Part shown: piece after piece, positions 24,837 through 33,079 of the stretch
Numbering within the stretch: the stretch's first letter is position 1
How the letters are laid out: each line of letters opens with the position of its first letter
Assembly (NCBI GenBank): GCA_964400515.1
Contig: CAYNTJ010000001.1
Coordinates: 304,998-368,997, forward strand
DNA length: 64,000 nucleotides
Source of the DNA: JAAYHV01 sp964400515
GTDB taxonomy: Bacteria; Bacillota; Clostridia; Peptostreptococcales; Anaerovoracaceae
Direction of reading: 5' to 3'
Position numbers and translations under genes: made by a program
Notes under the pieces: generated by a model
What the model was told of the DNA's origin: nothing
Database searches by the model: none
The model's input: the letters and a program-made list of their open reading frames with translations, nothing else

Positions 24837-25754
24837 TTACATAGAATCTACATAGTTACAAGCCGCAATAGCTGCCACCGCCCCGTCTGCTGCTGCAGTA
24901 GTAAGCTGTCTGACGCTTTTAGTTCTTGCATCTCCCGCCACAAACACATTTGGCTTAGATGTTTTACAGTTTTCGCTACTGTCAAAGAAGCCCGATTGAT
25001 CTGTTTCTACCAAATCTTCAAATGGCTTATTATCAGGCATTTGTCCAATAGCTACAAACAAACCGGAAACACTAATATCCTTTTCTTCTCCGGTAATCTT
25101 ATCCTTTAATGTTAATCCTGAAATTGCATAATCTCCAATTAATTTGCTTATAGTTTTATTTAATGCAAATTCAACATTTTCTTTGTTCTTTAATATATTG
25201 ACAAGATGCTCTTCCCCTCTAAATTGGTCCCTTCTGTGTATAACCGTAACTTTTTTACAAAAATCAGACAAAAATATAGCATCCTCTAAGGCAGTGTTAC
25301 CACCGCCGTATACAGCAACTTCCGCACCCTTAAAGAAGGCTCCGTCACATACAGCGCAAAATGATATTCCGCTTCCCACTAAGCTCTCTTCTCTTTCTAT
25401 GCCCATTCTTCGATGCTTTAGTCCTGTGGCCAAAATCAAGGTTTTGCCCCTGTATTCATCGGCTGCACCTTTAAGAAGTATTAAATCTTCTCCATAAACT
25501 ATTTCCTTTATTTCATCCATGGCAAGCTCAGCTCCAAAGCTTTTAGCCTGTTCTTGGAGTTTCATTGAATACTCCACTCCGCTTAATCCCTGAGCTGCAG
25601 GGAAATTATCCACTTGATGTGTATATGTAATCTGGCCGCCAAACATTTCCTTTTCAACAACCAATGCACTCTTACCTGCCCTTGCCGCATACATTCCCGC
25701 CGTAAGCCCGGCTGTACCGCCGCCCACTATTAATACGTCAAACACTTTATCCAT
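24837..25754 (-). CDS. trxB: Thioredoxin-disulfide reductase
   Basis: This 305-residue FAD enzyme has the N-terminal GGGTAGL FAD site, the redox pair CAVC (FCAVCDG, about residues 134-137), the NADPH-binding GGGNTALEDA and the C-terminal GDARTKSVRQLTTAAADG. It moves electrons from NADPH to thioredoxin-like proteins. It lies immediately downstream of nrdD, whose product carries its own redoxin domain. The ATG at 25754 follows AAAGGAGG; a start at 25775 would put the ribosome binding site inside the gene. Confidence 0.95.
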   Translation of the reverse strand: MDKVFDVLIVGGGTAGLTAGMYAARAGKSALVVEKEMFGGQITYTHQVDNFPAAQGLSGVEYSMKLQEQAKSFGAELAMDEIKEIVYGEDLILLKGAADEYRGKTLILATGLKHRRMGIEREESLVGSGISFCAVCDGAFFKGAEVAVYGGGNTALEDAIFLSDFCKKVTVIHRRDQFRGEEHLVNILKNKENVEFALNKTISKLIGDYAISGLTLKDKITGEEKDISVSGLFVAIGQMPDNKPFEDLVETDQSGFFDSSENCKTSKPNVFVAGDARTKSVRQLTTAAADGAVAAIAACNYVDSM

Positions 25755-25824
25755 ATCTGTTTCCTCCTTTGTCATAGGATTATTATACCCCTATAATATG
25801 TGTTTAATCATAAAACATTTCAAA

Positions 25825-25850
25825 ATAAATGCCGGCTTTTGCCGGCATTT
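25825..25850 (-). terminator. Terminator after nrdD
   Basis: ATGCCGGC, AAAA loop, GCCGGCAT then T-rich sequence on the minus strand, ten bases past the nrdD stop. It makes nrdD and trxB separate transcripts. Confidence 0.85.
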
Positions 25851-25859
25851 TAAATGAGC

Positions 25860-28229
25860 TTACATTAAATACTCTTTTATATTTGATGCGTTTACTATTT
25901 TTTCAAAATGATCCTCGCTTATCACAAGAAGTGTAGGCGCCTGCATTATGCCATATTGCTTCGCCATTTCCGGATAATCCTCCACATTCATTTCTATAAA
26001 GTCCACACCCTTTTCGCATAAATCTTTTTTTGCAATACCACAATTAGGACAAGTGCTTGTAGTGAATAAAAGATGCTTTAATTCACCCTTCATCTCTTTG
26101 CTTTCTTTGGTAATATCCTCCAAGTTTTCCTTACTTACATAAGCCCCTTTAGAATAATATCCATCCGGATTATATTCTTTTCTGTCCTTGTATTCTTGGG
26201 TTTTACCATCATTCCAGTTTTGAACCGGTCTGTAATATCCGGTTATTCTGCTGTATACTTCTGTCCTATTACCACAATGTGGGCACTCAAACTCCTCACC
26301 CTCCAAGTATCCGTGATTTGGGCATATGGAGTAAGTAGGGGAAAGGGTATAATATGGCAATTTATGATTCTCTGCTATTTTCTTTACAAGGTTTGCAGCA
26401 GATTTCCAATCCGGTAATTTCTCACCTAAAAATGCATGAAAGACTGTACCCGATGTGTATAAGGTTTGTAATCCATCTTGTATGGATAATGCTTCAAACA
26501 CATCATCCGTTGCTCCCACAGGAAGATGAGAACTGTTTGTATAATATGGTGTTCCATTATCCTTTGCCGCTGTTATAATATCCGGATATTTCTTAACATC
26601 ATGCTTTGCCAATCTAAAAGCAGTAGATTCGGCAGGGGTGGCTTCAAGGTTAAATAATGCGCCATACTTTTCTTGATAATCCATAAGTCTTTCTCTCATG
26701 TGATTCAACACTTCTTTTGCAAATTCCTGGGCCTTTTCATTCATAAGACTAATTCCCACCCATTTTGCATTCATTGCTGCTTCATTCATACCCACCAATC
26801 CAAGGGTAGAGAAGTGATTATCAAAGGATCCCAAATAACGTTTTGTATAAGGATATAACCCCTCGTCAATTAATTTGGTTATGATTTTTCTCTTTATATC
26901 CAAAGAACGGGCAGCTACATCCATTAAGTAATCTAACCTTTTATAAAAATCCGCTTCATCCTTGGCTAAATATGCAATTCTAGGCATGTTAATGGTAACA
27001 ACTCCTATGGAGCCTGTGCTTTCACCGCTTCCGAAAAATCCGCCTGATTTTTTCCTAAGTTCACGTAAATCAAGTCTTAGTCTACAACACATACTCCTAA
27101 CATCGCTGGGCTCCATATCACTGTTAATATAGTTAGAAAAATATGGAGTTCCGTATTTTGCCGTCATTTCAAAAAGCAACCTGTTGTTTTCGTTATCCGA
27201 CCAATCAAAATCTTTAGTAATGGAGTATGTTGGTATAGGGTATTGGAAACCCCTTCCCTCTGCATCGCCTTCAATCATTATTTCTATGAAAGCTTTGTTT
27301 ATCATATCCATTTCTTCTTTGCAATCTCCATATGTGAAGTCCAGTTCTTTACCCCCTACTATAGCAGGCATATTTTTCAAATCGTTTGGAACTGTCCAGT
27401 CTAATGTTATATTAGAGAAAGGTGCTTGAGTTCCCCATCTACTCGGAGTATTCACACCATAAACAAAGGACTGTATGCATTGCTTCGTTTCTTTATATGA
27501 CAAATTATCTATTTTTACGAAAGGAGCTAAATATGTATCAAATGAAGAAAATGCTTGGGCCCCTGCCCATTCATTTTGCATTATTCCAAGGAAATTAACC
27601 ATTTGATTACATAGGGTTGATAAATGAGCTGCGGGAGATGAAGTTATTTTTCCCATTACCCCGCCTAAACCATCTTGTATTAACTGTTTTAAAGACCAAC
27701 CGGCACAGTATCCTGTAAGCATGGAAAGATCATGAATATGTATATCGGCATTTTTATGAGCATTACCTATTTCTTCATCATAAACCTCCGATAACCAATA
27801 ATTTGCGGTTATGGCACCGGAATTGCTCAATATTAATCCACCCACAGAATAAGAAACCGTAGAATTCTCTTTTACTCTCCAATCTGTAACTTTAACATAA
27901 GAATCAACCAATTCCTTGTAATCAAGTATTGTTGATTTCATGTTTCTCAGTTTTTCCCTTTGCTTACGATATAGGATGTATGCTTTAGCTACATCTGAAT
28001 ATCCGGTTTTTATGAGCACAGATTCGACACTATCTTGAATATCTTCAACGCCAATAAAACCATCCTTTATTTTCTCTTGAAAATCAGAGGTTACCATTAA
28101 CGCTAAAGACTGTATAATGTCAGGAGTATATTCCTTTTCCTTGGCTTCAAAGGCCTTTTCTATGGCTGCGCTTATCTTTGATAATCTAAATTCTGTTACT
28201 TTTCCGTTTCTTTTTAATACCTGATACAT
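25860..28229 (-). CDS. nrdD: Anaerobic ribonucleoside-triphosphate reductase with C-terminal redoxin domain
   Basis: The 789-residue glycyl-radical enzyme reduces ribonucleotides without oxygen. An ATP-cone occupies about 1-90 (VLKRNGKVTEF). The catalytic barrel follows. The zinc site is CPNHGYL...CPHCG near 655-675, and the glycyl radical loop is SRITGYYRPV near 680. After about residue 725 comes an extra thioredoxin/glutaredoxin-like domain of about 70 residues with the redox pair in TTSTCPNCGIAKK and cis-proline MQAPTL. This supports a redoxin-dependent class III enzyme rather than a formate-dependent one. It is preceded by two NrdR-like boxes. Confidence 0.95.
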   Translation of the reverse strand: MYQVLKRNGKVTEFRLSKISAAIEKAFEAKEKEYTPDIIQSLALMVTSDFQEKIKDGFIGVEDIQDSVESVLIKTGYSDVAKAYILYRKQREKLRNMKSTILDYKELVDSYVKVTDWRVKENSTVSYSVGGLILSNSGAITANYWLSEVYDEEIGNAHKNADIHIHDLSMLTGYCAGWSLKQLIQDGLGGVMGKITSSPAAHLSTLCNQMVNFLGIMQNEWAGAQAFSSFDTYLAPFVKIDNLSYKETKQCIQSFVYGVNTPSRWGTQAPFSNITLDWTVPNDLKNMPAIVGGKELDFTYGDCKEEMDMINKAFIEIMIEGDAEGRGFQYPIPTYSITKDFDWSDNENNRLLFEMTAKYGTPYFSNYINSDMEPSDVRSMCCRLRLDLRELRKKSGGFFGSGESTGSIGVVTINMPRIAYLAKDEADFYKRLDYLMDVAARSLDIKRKIITKLIDEGLYPYTKRYLGSFDNHFSTLGLVGMNEAAMNAKWVGISLMNEKAQEFAKEVLNHMRERLMDYQEKYGALFNLEATPAESTAFRLAKHDVKKYPDIITAAKDNGTPYYTNSSHLPVGATDDVFEALSIQDGLQTLYTSGTVFHAFLGEKLPDWKSAANLVKKIAENHKLPYYTLSPTYSICPNHGYLEGEEFECPHCGNRTEVYSRITGYYRPVQNWNDGKTQEYKDRKEYNPDGYYSKGAYVSKENLEDITKESKEMKGELKHLLFTTSTCPNCGIAKKDLCEKGVDFIEMNVEDYPEMAKQYGIMQAPTLLVISEDHFEKIVNASNIKEYLM

Positions 28230-28266
28230 AACTGCCCTCCCTATGTTTTCTGATACATATATAATA

Positions 28267-28314
28267 CCATATATGTAGTGGGTGTCAAGCTTATTTTGCC
28301 ATACATATTGTGTT
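28267..28314 (-). promoter_or_regulatory. Promoter with tandem NrdR-like boxes ahead of nrdD
   Basis: Two related 16-mers, CCATATATGTAGTGGG (28267-28282) and CCATACATATTGTGTT (28299-28314), are spaced exactly 32 bp apart, three helical turns, as for NrdR sites. The second reads AACACAATATGTATGG on the minus strand, close to the NrdR consensus. Between and over them are TTGACA (28288-28283), 16 bases and TATTAT (28266-28261), so bound NrdR would cover the promoter. Confidence 0.75.
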
Positions 28315-28321
28315 TGAAAAC

Positions 28322-28365
28322 ATTAAAAAAAGCACTCCTATCAAGGCATAGAACCACTTTTTTTC
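28322..28365 (-). terminator. Probable terminator after nrdG
   Basis: On the minus strand AAAAGTGGTTCTAT and ATAGGAGTGCTTTT pair with one mismatch and a few G-T pairs around a short loop, followed by a T run. It would end the nrdG transcript before the nrdD promoter. Confidence 0.6.
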
Positions 28366-28378
28366 AATTATTTTTTTC

Positions 28379-29077
28379 TCATCTTGTTAATACTTCATCT
28401 ACATATTTTTGGACTATTTTTTTTGCTTCCAAGATCCATTCCTCATCCTGTGATGAAAAACCTTTGGCTATGGTTTTTTCCGAATCCATAAAATTTTGAA
28501 TCACATATTTTTTTGAGCCTTGTATCCATTTGCCTATTTCTTCCATATCGTTTAAATCATGCAACTCTTTAGTTACGGTGGTCCTAAATTCATAATCAAC
28601 ACTCGAATCCGTTAATAATTTTATGCTAGCTTCAATTTTATTTATTATATCAGTCTGCATAATTTTAGGAATTCCTGAGGTAAGGCCGTATTTGTCCTTT
28701 GAATTTTTAACATCCATTGCAACATAATCAATCATACCGCTTCCTAATAATTCTTTTAATCTCATGGGAAAACTACCGTTAGTGTCCAGCTTCACCAAAA
28801 ATCCCATTTCCTTCACCTTGGAAATAAAAGGCATCAAATCATTTTTTAACAGGGGTTCTCCTCCGGTAATGCAAATCCCATCCAATAGCCCTACCCTGGT
28901 TTTTAAGAATTCCATTATTTCTTCATCATCAATTTTATCTGCCTTTTCACTATTTAATACCAAATCCCCATTATGACAAAAAGGGCACCTAAAATTGCAG
29001 CCTGCAAAAAAAATTGTGGCAGCAGTTTTGGTGGGATAATCCAGCAAGGATAACTTTTGTAAACCATTAACAATCAT
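28379..29077 (-). CDS. nrdG: Anaerobic ribonucleotide reductase activating protein (radical SAM)
   Basis: This 232-residue radical SAM enzyme installs the glycyl radical on NrdD. It has the 4Fe-4S motif CNFRCPFC (CxxxCxxC with aromatic residue), the SAM-binding GGEPLL, and the LDYP opening typical of the NrdG2-type activases. At 232 residues it is longer than the E. coli enzyme but normal for this subgroup. It lies upstream of nrdD in the same direction but has its own terminator. Confidence 0.93.
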   Translation of the reverse strand: MIVNGLQKLSLLDYPTKTAATIFFAGCNFRCPFCHNGDLVLNSEKADKIDDEEIMEFLKTRVGLLDGICITGGEPLLKNDLMPFISKVKEMGFLVKLDTNGSFPMRLKELLGSGMIDYVAMDVKNSKDKYGLTSGIPKIMQTDIINKIEASIKLLTDSSVDYEFRTTVTKELHDLNDMEEIGKWIQGSKKYVIQNFMDSEKTIAKGFSSQDEEWILEAKKIVQKYVDEVLTR

Positions 29078-29148
29078 AATATAACCTCTTCTCTTTAGTT
29101 ATACTAACATAATCATATGCCCATTTTCAACATACAACCATATATGAT

Positions 29149-29177
29149 TTGCTAAGTTGGCTCTTGTATGGTATAAT
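29149..29177 (+). promoter_or_regulatory. Promoter of the OpuC-like operon
   Basis: TTGCTA (29149-29154), 17 bases, TATAAT (29172-29177), with an extended -10 TGG immediately before it. Transcription would begin near 29184 and leave a leader of about 250 bases before the ATG at 29438. Confidence 0.7.
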
Positions 29178-29183
29178 TATACA

Positions 29184-29437
29184 GATGTAATACTTTAATT
29201 ATTTTTTAGTGTTTTTGAAGCCCTTGCCAACAATGGTTTCCACGACATTTCGTTTATGACTCGGTATATTTATGCGACTCATGCATCTATTATGAATATT
29301 TATTTATTCGTAATCTAAACATCAATTCATAGCTAATCGTAAATTACAAATTTAACAAAATAATTGAATTCAAAAAGATGTTTTATCATCTTCATTTAGC
29401 ATTAATTCTAGGCTTAGGAAAGGAGACTGCACAAAAT
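29184..29437 (+). other. Long untranslated leader of the OpuC-like operon
   Basis: About 250 bases between promoter and first gene hold no convincing reading frame. Structures I can see are the near-repeats TTATGACTC and TTATGCGACTC (about 29255-29282), an imperfect inverted repeat around TTATGAATA/TATTCGTAA (about 29292-29315) and a hairpin AAGATG-TTTTAT-CATCTT at 29375-29392. I find no T-box, no known riboswitch core and no terminator. The base composition is AT-rich like other spacers. Confidence 0.35.
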
Positions 29438-30577
29438 ATGATAGAATTAAAAAACATAACAAAGTCATATAATGGTAAAACAAATGTAATTGAAAACATG
29501 AATCTAACCATAAATGACGGAGAGCTTGTAGTATTAGTTGGTGAAAGCGGATGCGGCAAAACAACTACTATGAAAATGCTCAATAAACTAATAGAACCAA
29601 CTTCCGGTGAAATATTTATGAATGGTATAAACATTAACACCATGAACAAGTTGGAACTTAGACGTAACATAGGGTATGTAATTCAAAATATAGGTTTATT
29701 TCCCCATAAAACCATTGAAGAAAATGTGGCCACAGTGCCAAAATTAGAAAAAAAGAGTAAAAAATCCATCGACGAAAGAGTAAAATACCTGATGAACATG
29801 GTGGATCTTCCCTATGAAGAATACGGAAAAAGATATCCAAAGGAGCTGTCAGGTGGTCAAAAGCAACGTATAGGTGTTGCCAGGGCATTGGCTAATAATC
29901 CGGATTTTATATTAATGGATGAACCTTTTTCTGCCCTTGACCCAATAACAAGGGAGCAGCTGCAAGATGAATTAATTAAGCTTCATGAGGAATTGGGCAA
30001 AACCATTGTTTTTGTAACCCATGATATAGATGAGGCAATAAAACTGGGCGACAGAATAGCCGTTATGCAAAATGGTAAAGTTGCTCAATTTGATACTCCG
30101 GAAGAAATATTGAAAAACCCTTCCAATGATTTTGTTGCAACCTTTGTAGGTAAAAACAGATTATGGAAAACGCCTGAAATGCTTACCGCCGAAGATGTAA
30201 TGATTAAAGATGTGGCAAAAATAAGTCCTAAGCGTTCCGTTGCACAGGCTATAAATGTTATGAAGCAACATGATAAAACCGTATTGGTAGTGGTAAAAAA
30301 AGAAGAAAGCGGCAAATCTAAAGTTGTAGGCGTGGTGGGAGCCAACAGATTTAGCGGAATATCTGATCATAATACAAAAATTGAAGACATAATGAAATCA
30401 GACATATGGAAGGTTCCTAAAGAAACCCCACTAACCGAAGTAATTCAGCATAGGAACGAGAAAAATATACTATATAGCCCTGTTATTGATGAAAAGGAAA
30501 ATCTAATAGGAATAATCACAAATACCAGTATTGTAAATGTACTTTACGAAATCATGCCGGGAAGGGAGGAATATTAA
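29438..30577 (+). CDS. OpuCA-like osmolyte ABC transporter ATPase with CBS pair
   Basis: This 379-residue ATPase has Walker A GESGCGKTT, signature LSGGQKQR, Walker B ILMDEPFSALD and the switch His in VTHDIDEA, followed by a C-terminal tandem of CBS domains (about 255-370; AEDVMIKDVAKIS and IEDIMKSDIW) that in OpuA/OpuC senses ionic strength or c-di-AMP. It probably drives uptake of glycine betaine, choline or a related quaternary amine. The ATG at 29438 has a GGAAAGGAG site; the longer frame to 29378 is not supported. Confidence 0.9.
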   Translation: MIELKNITKSYNGKTNVIENMNLTINDGELVVLVGESGCGKTTTMKMLNKLIEPTSGEIFMNGININTMNKLELRRNIGYVIQNIGLFPHKTIEENVATVPKLEKKSKKSIDERVKYLMNMVDLPYEEYGKRYPKELSGGQKQRIGVARALANNPDFILMDEPFSALDPITREQLQDELIKLHEELGKTIVFVTHDIDEAIKLGDRIAVMQNGKVAQFDTPEEILKNPSNDFVATFVGKNRLWKTPEMLTAEDVMIKDVAKISPKRSVAQAINVMKQHDKTVLVVVKKEESGKSKVVGVVGANRFSGISDHNTKIEDIMKSDIWKVPKETPLTEVIQHRNEKNILYSPVIDEKENLIGIITNTSIVNVLYEIMPGREEY

Positions 30578-30578
30578 T

Positions 30579-31208
30579 ATGGGAGTTATTACATACATTT
30601 CAAATAACTTTGATCAGGTTATAGATGCTACTCTGCAGCATATTCAGCTATCATTTGCTGCGGTATTATTGGCTTGCCTTATAGGTATTCCCCTAGGCTT
30701 TCTATTAATAAACAACAAGACCTTATCAGCTATAGTTTTAAACATTGCCAACGTATTGCAAACCATACCATCCTTGGCCATGTTTGCCCTGGTTATGCCC
30801 TTTATGGGTATCGGCCCTAAGCCGGCAATTTTCGCACTATTCCTTTACGCACTTTTGCCAATAATAAAGAATACTTATATAGGTATCAACAGTGTAGATG
30901 CCGCAATTAGACAAGCAGCAGTGGGCATGGGAATGTCAAGACATCAAATAATGTTTCAAATAGAAGTGCCTTTGGCAGTGCCTGTTATTATGGGTGGCGT
31001 AAGAATAGCCACAGTAACCTGCATAGGTGTTACTACAATAGCAACTCTGATTGCCGCAGGCGGTTTGGGAGACTTCATTTATAGAGGTTTAAGTACCTTT
31101 GATATTCCAATGATTTTAACAGGAGCAATTTTTTCTGCTTTACTGGCTCTGGGAATGGATTTCCTACTGGGTCTATTGGAAAATAAATTGACTTCAAAAG
31201 GTTTATAA
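30579..31208 (+). CDS. OpuCB-like osmolyte ABC transporter permease
   Basis: This 209-residue protein has five to six helices and the EAA-type coupling segment (DAAIRQAAVGMGMSRHQIMFQIEVPLAVP). It starts two bases after the ATPase stop, with GGGAGGA as binding site. It is the only permease gene in the operon, so the channel is likely a homodimer, unlike OpuC systems that have two permease genes (B and D). Confidence 0.9.
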   Translation: MGVITYISNNFDQVIDATLQHIQLSFAAVLLACLIGIPLGFLLINNKTLSAIVLNIANVLQTIPSLAMFALVMPFMGIGPKPAIFALFLYALLPIIKNTYIGINSVDAAIRQAAVGMGMSRHQIMFQIEVPLAVPVIMGGVRIATVTCIGVTTIATLIAAGGLGDFIYRGLSTFDIPMILTGAIFSALLALGMDFLLGLLENKLTSKGL

Positions 31209-31233
31209 TTAGTTATTATATAAGGAGGATAAA

Positions 31234-32124
31234 ATGAAAAAGAATAGAATTATTTCACTTATGATTGTGGTTATGTTATTTGCAGCCCTATTCACAGGTT
31301 GCTCTTCAAGCGATGAAGATAAGACAATTAATATAGTCCATAAGAATTACACAGAGCAAAGATTACTGGGTAAAATGTTGGGACAGTACTTAGAATCAAA
31401 GGGTTATGAAACTAAAGTTTCTGAATTGGGAGGTTCAATGCTTTGCTTTAATGCACTGACAAGTGGTGAAGCAGATATGTATGCAGAATATACCGGAACC
31501 GGTTATTGTGGTATTCTGGATCAAACCGAAATACTACCTGCAGAAGAAACCTATGAGTATGTAAAAAAAGAATTTGAAGAAAACTATGATATTTTATGGC
31601 TAAAGCCATTGGGCTTCAATAATACATATGTTTTTTCAGTAACAAGAGACACCTTGGAAAAATATGATTTGGAAACCATCTCAGATTTAATTCCTGTGGC
31701 AGGAGATTTGATTCTGGGCAGCGATGCGGAATTTACCAGCAGAGTAGATGGTCTACCGGGATTAGTAAAGGTATATGAAGGATTGGAATTTGAATCTACA
31801 AAAAGCATGGATCAGGGATTAACATATCAAGCATTGGTTGATAAAAACATAGATGTTAATGTATCCTACGCAACCGATGGAAGAATAGCTAAATATGACT
31901 TAGTCAATCTTGTGGATGATAAAAACTTCTTCCCACCTTACTACTGTACTCCTATTCTAAGGATGGATTTTGCAGAAGCCAATCCTGAAGTAGTAACGGC
32001 TTTAGAAGAATTAGAAGGATTATTCAGCGATGAAGACATGCAGAAATATAACTTAATGGTAGACGAAGGGGAAAGCCCAGATGATGTGGCTACCAAGATG
32101 CTAGAAGATAAAGGGTTAATATAA
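31234..32124 (+). CDS. OpuCC-like quaternary-amine-binding lipoprotein
   Basis: This 296-residue substrate-binding protein of the OpuAC family starts with a lipoprotein signal ending FTGC (Cys about residue 23). Typical family segments are IVHKNYTEQRLLGKML near the start, EYTGTGY, the FTSRVDGLPGLVKVYEG hinge and the VYATDG-like VSYATDGRIAKYDLV. It would be anchored outside the membrane and hand an osmolyte or amine to the permease. Specific ligand is unknown. Confidence 0.9.
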   Translation: MKKNRIISLMIVVMLFAALFTGCSSSDEDKTINIVHKNYTEQRLLGKMLGQYLESKGYETKVSELGGSMLCFNALTSGEADMYAEYTGTGYCGILDQTEILPAEETYEYVKKEFEENYDILWLKPLGFNNTYVFSVTRDTLEKYDLETISDLIPVAGDLILGSDAEFTSRVDGLPGLVKVYEGLEFESTKSMDQGLTYQALVDKNIDVNVSYATDGRIAKYDLVNLVDDKNFFPPYYCTPILRMDFAEANPEVVTALEELEGLFSDEDMQKYNLMVDEGESPDDVATKMLEDKGLI

Positions 32125-32127
32125 AGG

Positions 32128-32153
32128 AAAGGAGGAACCTCGGTTCCTCCTTT
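32128..32153. terminator. Bidirectional terminator between OpuC-like operon and queG-like gene
   Basis: AAAGGAGGAACC (32128-32139), two-base loop, GGTTCCTCCTTT (32142-32153): a perfect 12-bp stem lying between two convergent genes. Confidence 0.85.
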
Positions 32154-32154
32154 G

Positions 32155-33048
32155 TTATCTTTTTTGCATACCGTAATAAGCCATTCTTATATTTCGCTTA
32201 AACATTTCATAAGGCAGTTCAAATCCATAAAAGTATTTTACTATATCCTGATTATATTCTTCTTCCGTTATTTTTAACAGCCTGTCAAAGGAGAATTCAT
32301 TCGCCATAATATTTAATGAATCAAAGTATTCACCAAACGGAGTTTTCATAGGATTTTTAATGTGTTCTAAGTTATATGGACATACTGTTTGGCATATATC
32401 ACATTCATAAAAATAATTGTCTAAATCCACCTGCTTTTCCATGGGAATGTTATAACTCTCCAAGTAATCGGATATACAATTAGGCCTTTCTAAGACCTTG
32501 TCGGTTTTATTTGCCAATGTGGGACATGCCTTTTGACACTCATGGCAATTAACGGGACAGCTCATGTCACATTTTACATGCACATCTGCTAACTCAGCGT
32601 CTGTTATAATAGCGCCCAATGCTATGAAGCTGCCATATTCTTTGTTTATGAGCAGTGCATTTTTACCTATCCATCCCAATCCTGCTTTTACAGCTACTCC
32701 CTTAAGAGATATTGTTTCTCCCGATTCTTCACCGTCTACCATCTTAGCTTTATAGCCGTTACTAATCAAGTATTCGTAAATACCATTCATAGGCCTTACT
32801 ATATTTGAATAGAAACCCGATAACGCCAGCTTACTTATTCTACCGTGTTTGGTATCATCATAACCCTTCATTAAAACCCCACCTATATATGTCATTGTCA
32901 CTATCACACTTTTAGCTTCAGGCAATATATCCTTTGGCATTCTTCCCTTAAAAAGCTCCCTAGGTTCATAATCCTGTGCATCAATAAATCTGATTTCATC
33001 TATTAAATTCTCTTTTGCAATTCTTATAATCTCATTCTTTTCCAACAT
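32155..33048 (-). CDS. QueG-like 4Fe-4S protein (epoxyqueuosine reductase family)
   Basis: This 297-residue protein has the QueG-type N-terminal domain and two ferredoxin-like clusters: CDMSCPVNCHECQKACP and CDICQTVCPYN, around residues 160-230. True QueG reduces epoxyqueuosine in tRNA and is usually about 350 or more residues with C-terminal HEAT repeats; those are missing here, so this may be a short QueG or a related 'double cluster' reductase of other function. It follows rsgA by 31 bases on the same strand. Confidence 0.75.
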   Translation of the reverse strand: MLEKNEIIRIAKENLIDEIRFIDAQDYEPRELFKGRMPKDILPEAKSVIVTMTYIGGVLMKGYDDTKHGRISKLALSGFYSNIVRPMNGIYEYLISNGYKAKMVDGEESGETISLKGVAVKAGLGWIGKNALLINKEYGSFIALGAIITDAELADVHVKCDMSCPVNCHECQKACPTLANKTDKVLERPNCISDYLESYNIPMEKQVDLDNYFYECDICQTVCPYNLEHIKNPMKTPFGEYFDSLNIMANEFSFDRLLKITEEEYNQDIVKYFYGFELPYEMFKRNIRMAYYGMQKR

Positions 33049-33079
33049 AATATTTAATATCTCTCAATCCTATTTAGCC

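Noticed and set aside
29184..29437. T-box or known riboswitch in the OpuC-like leader
   Set aside because: No AGGGTGGNACCGCG-type sequence, no specifier loop and no terminator stem. I left it as an unassigned leader.
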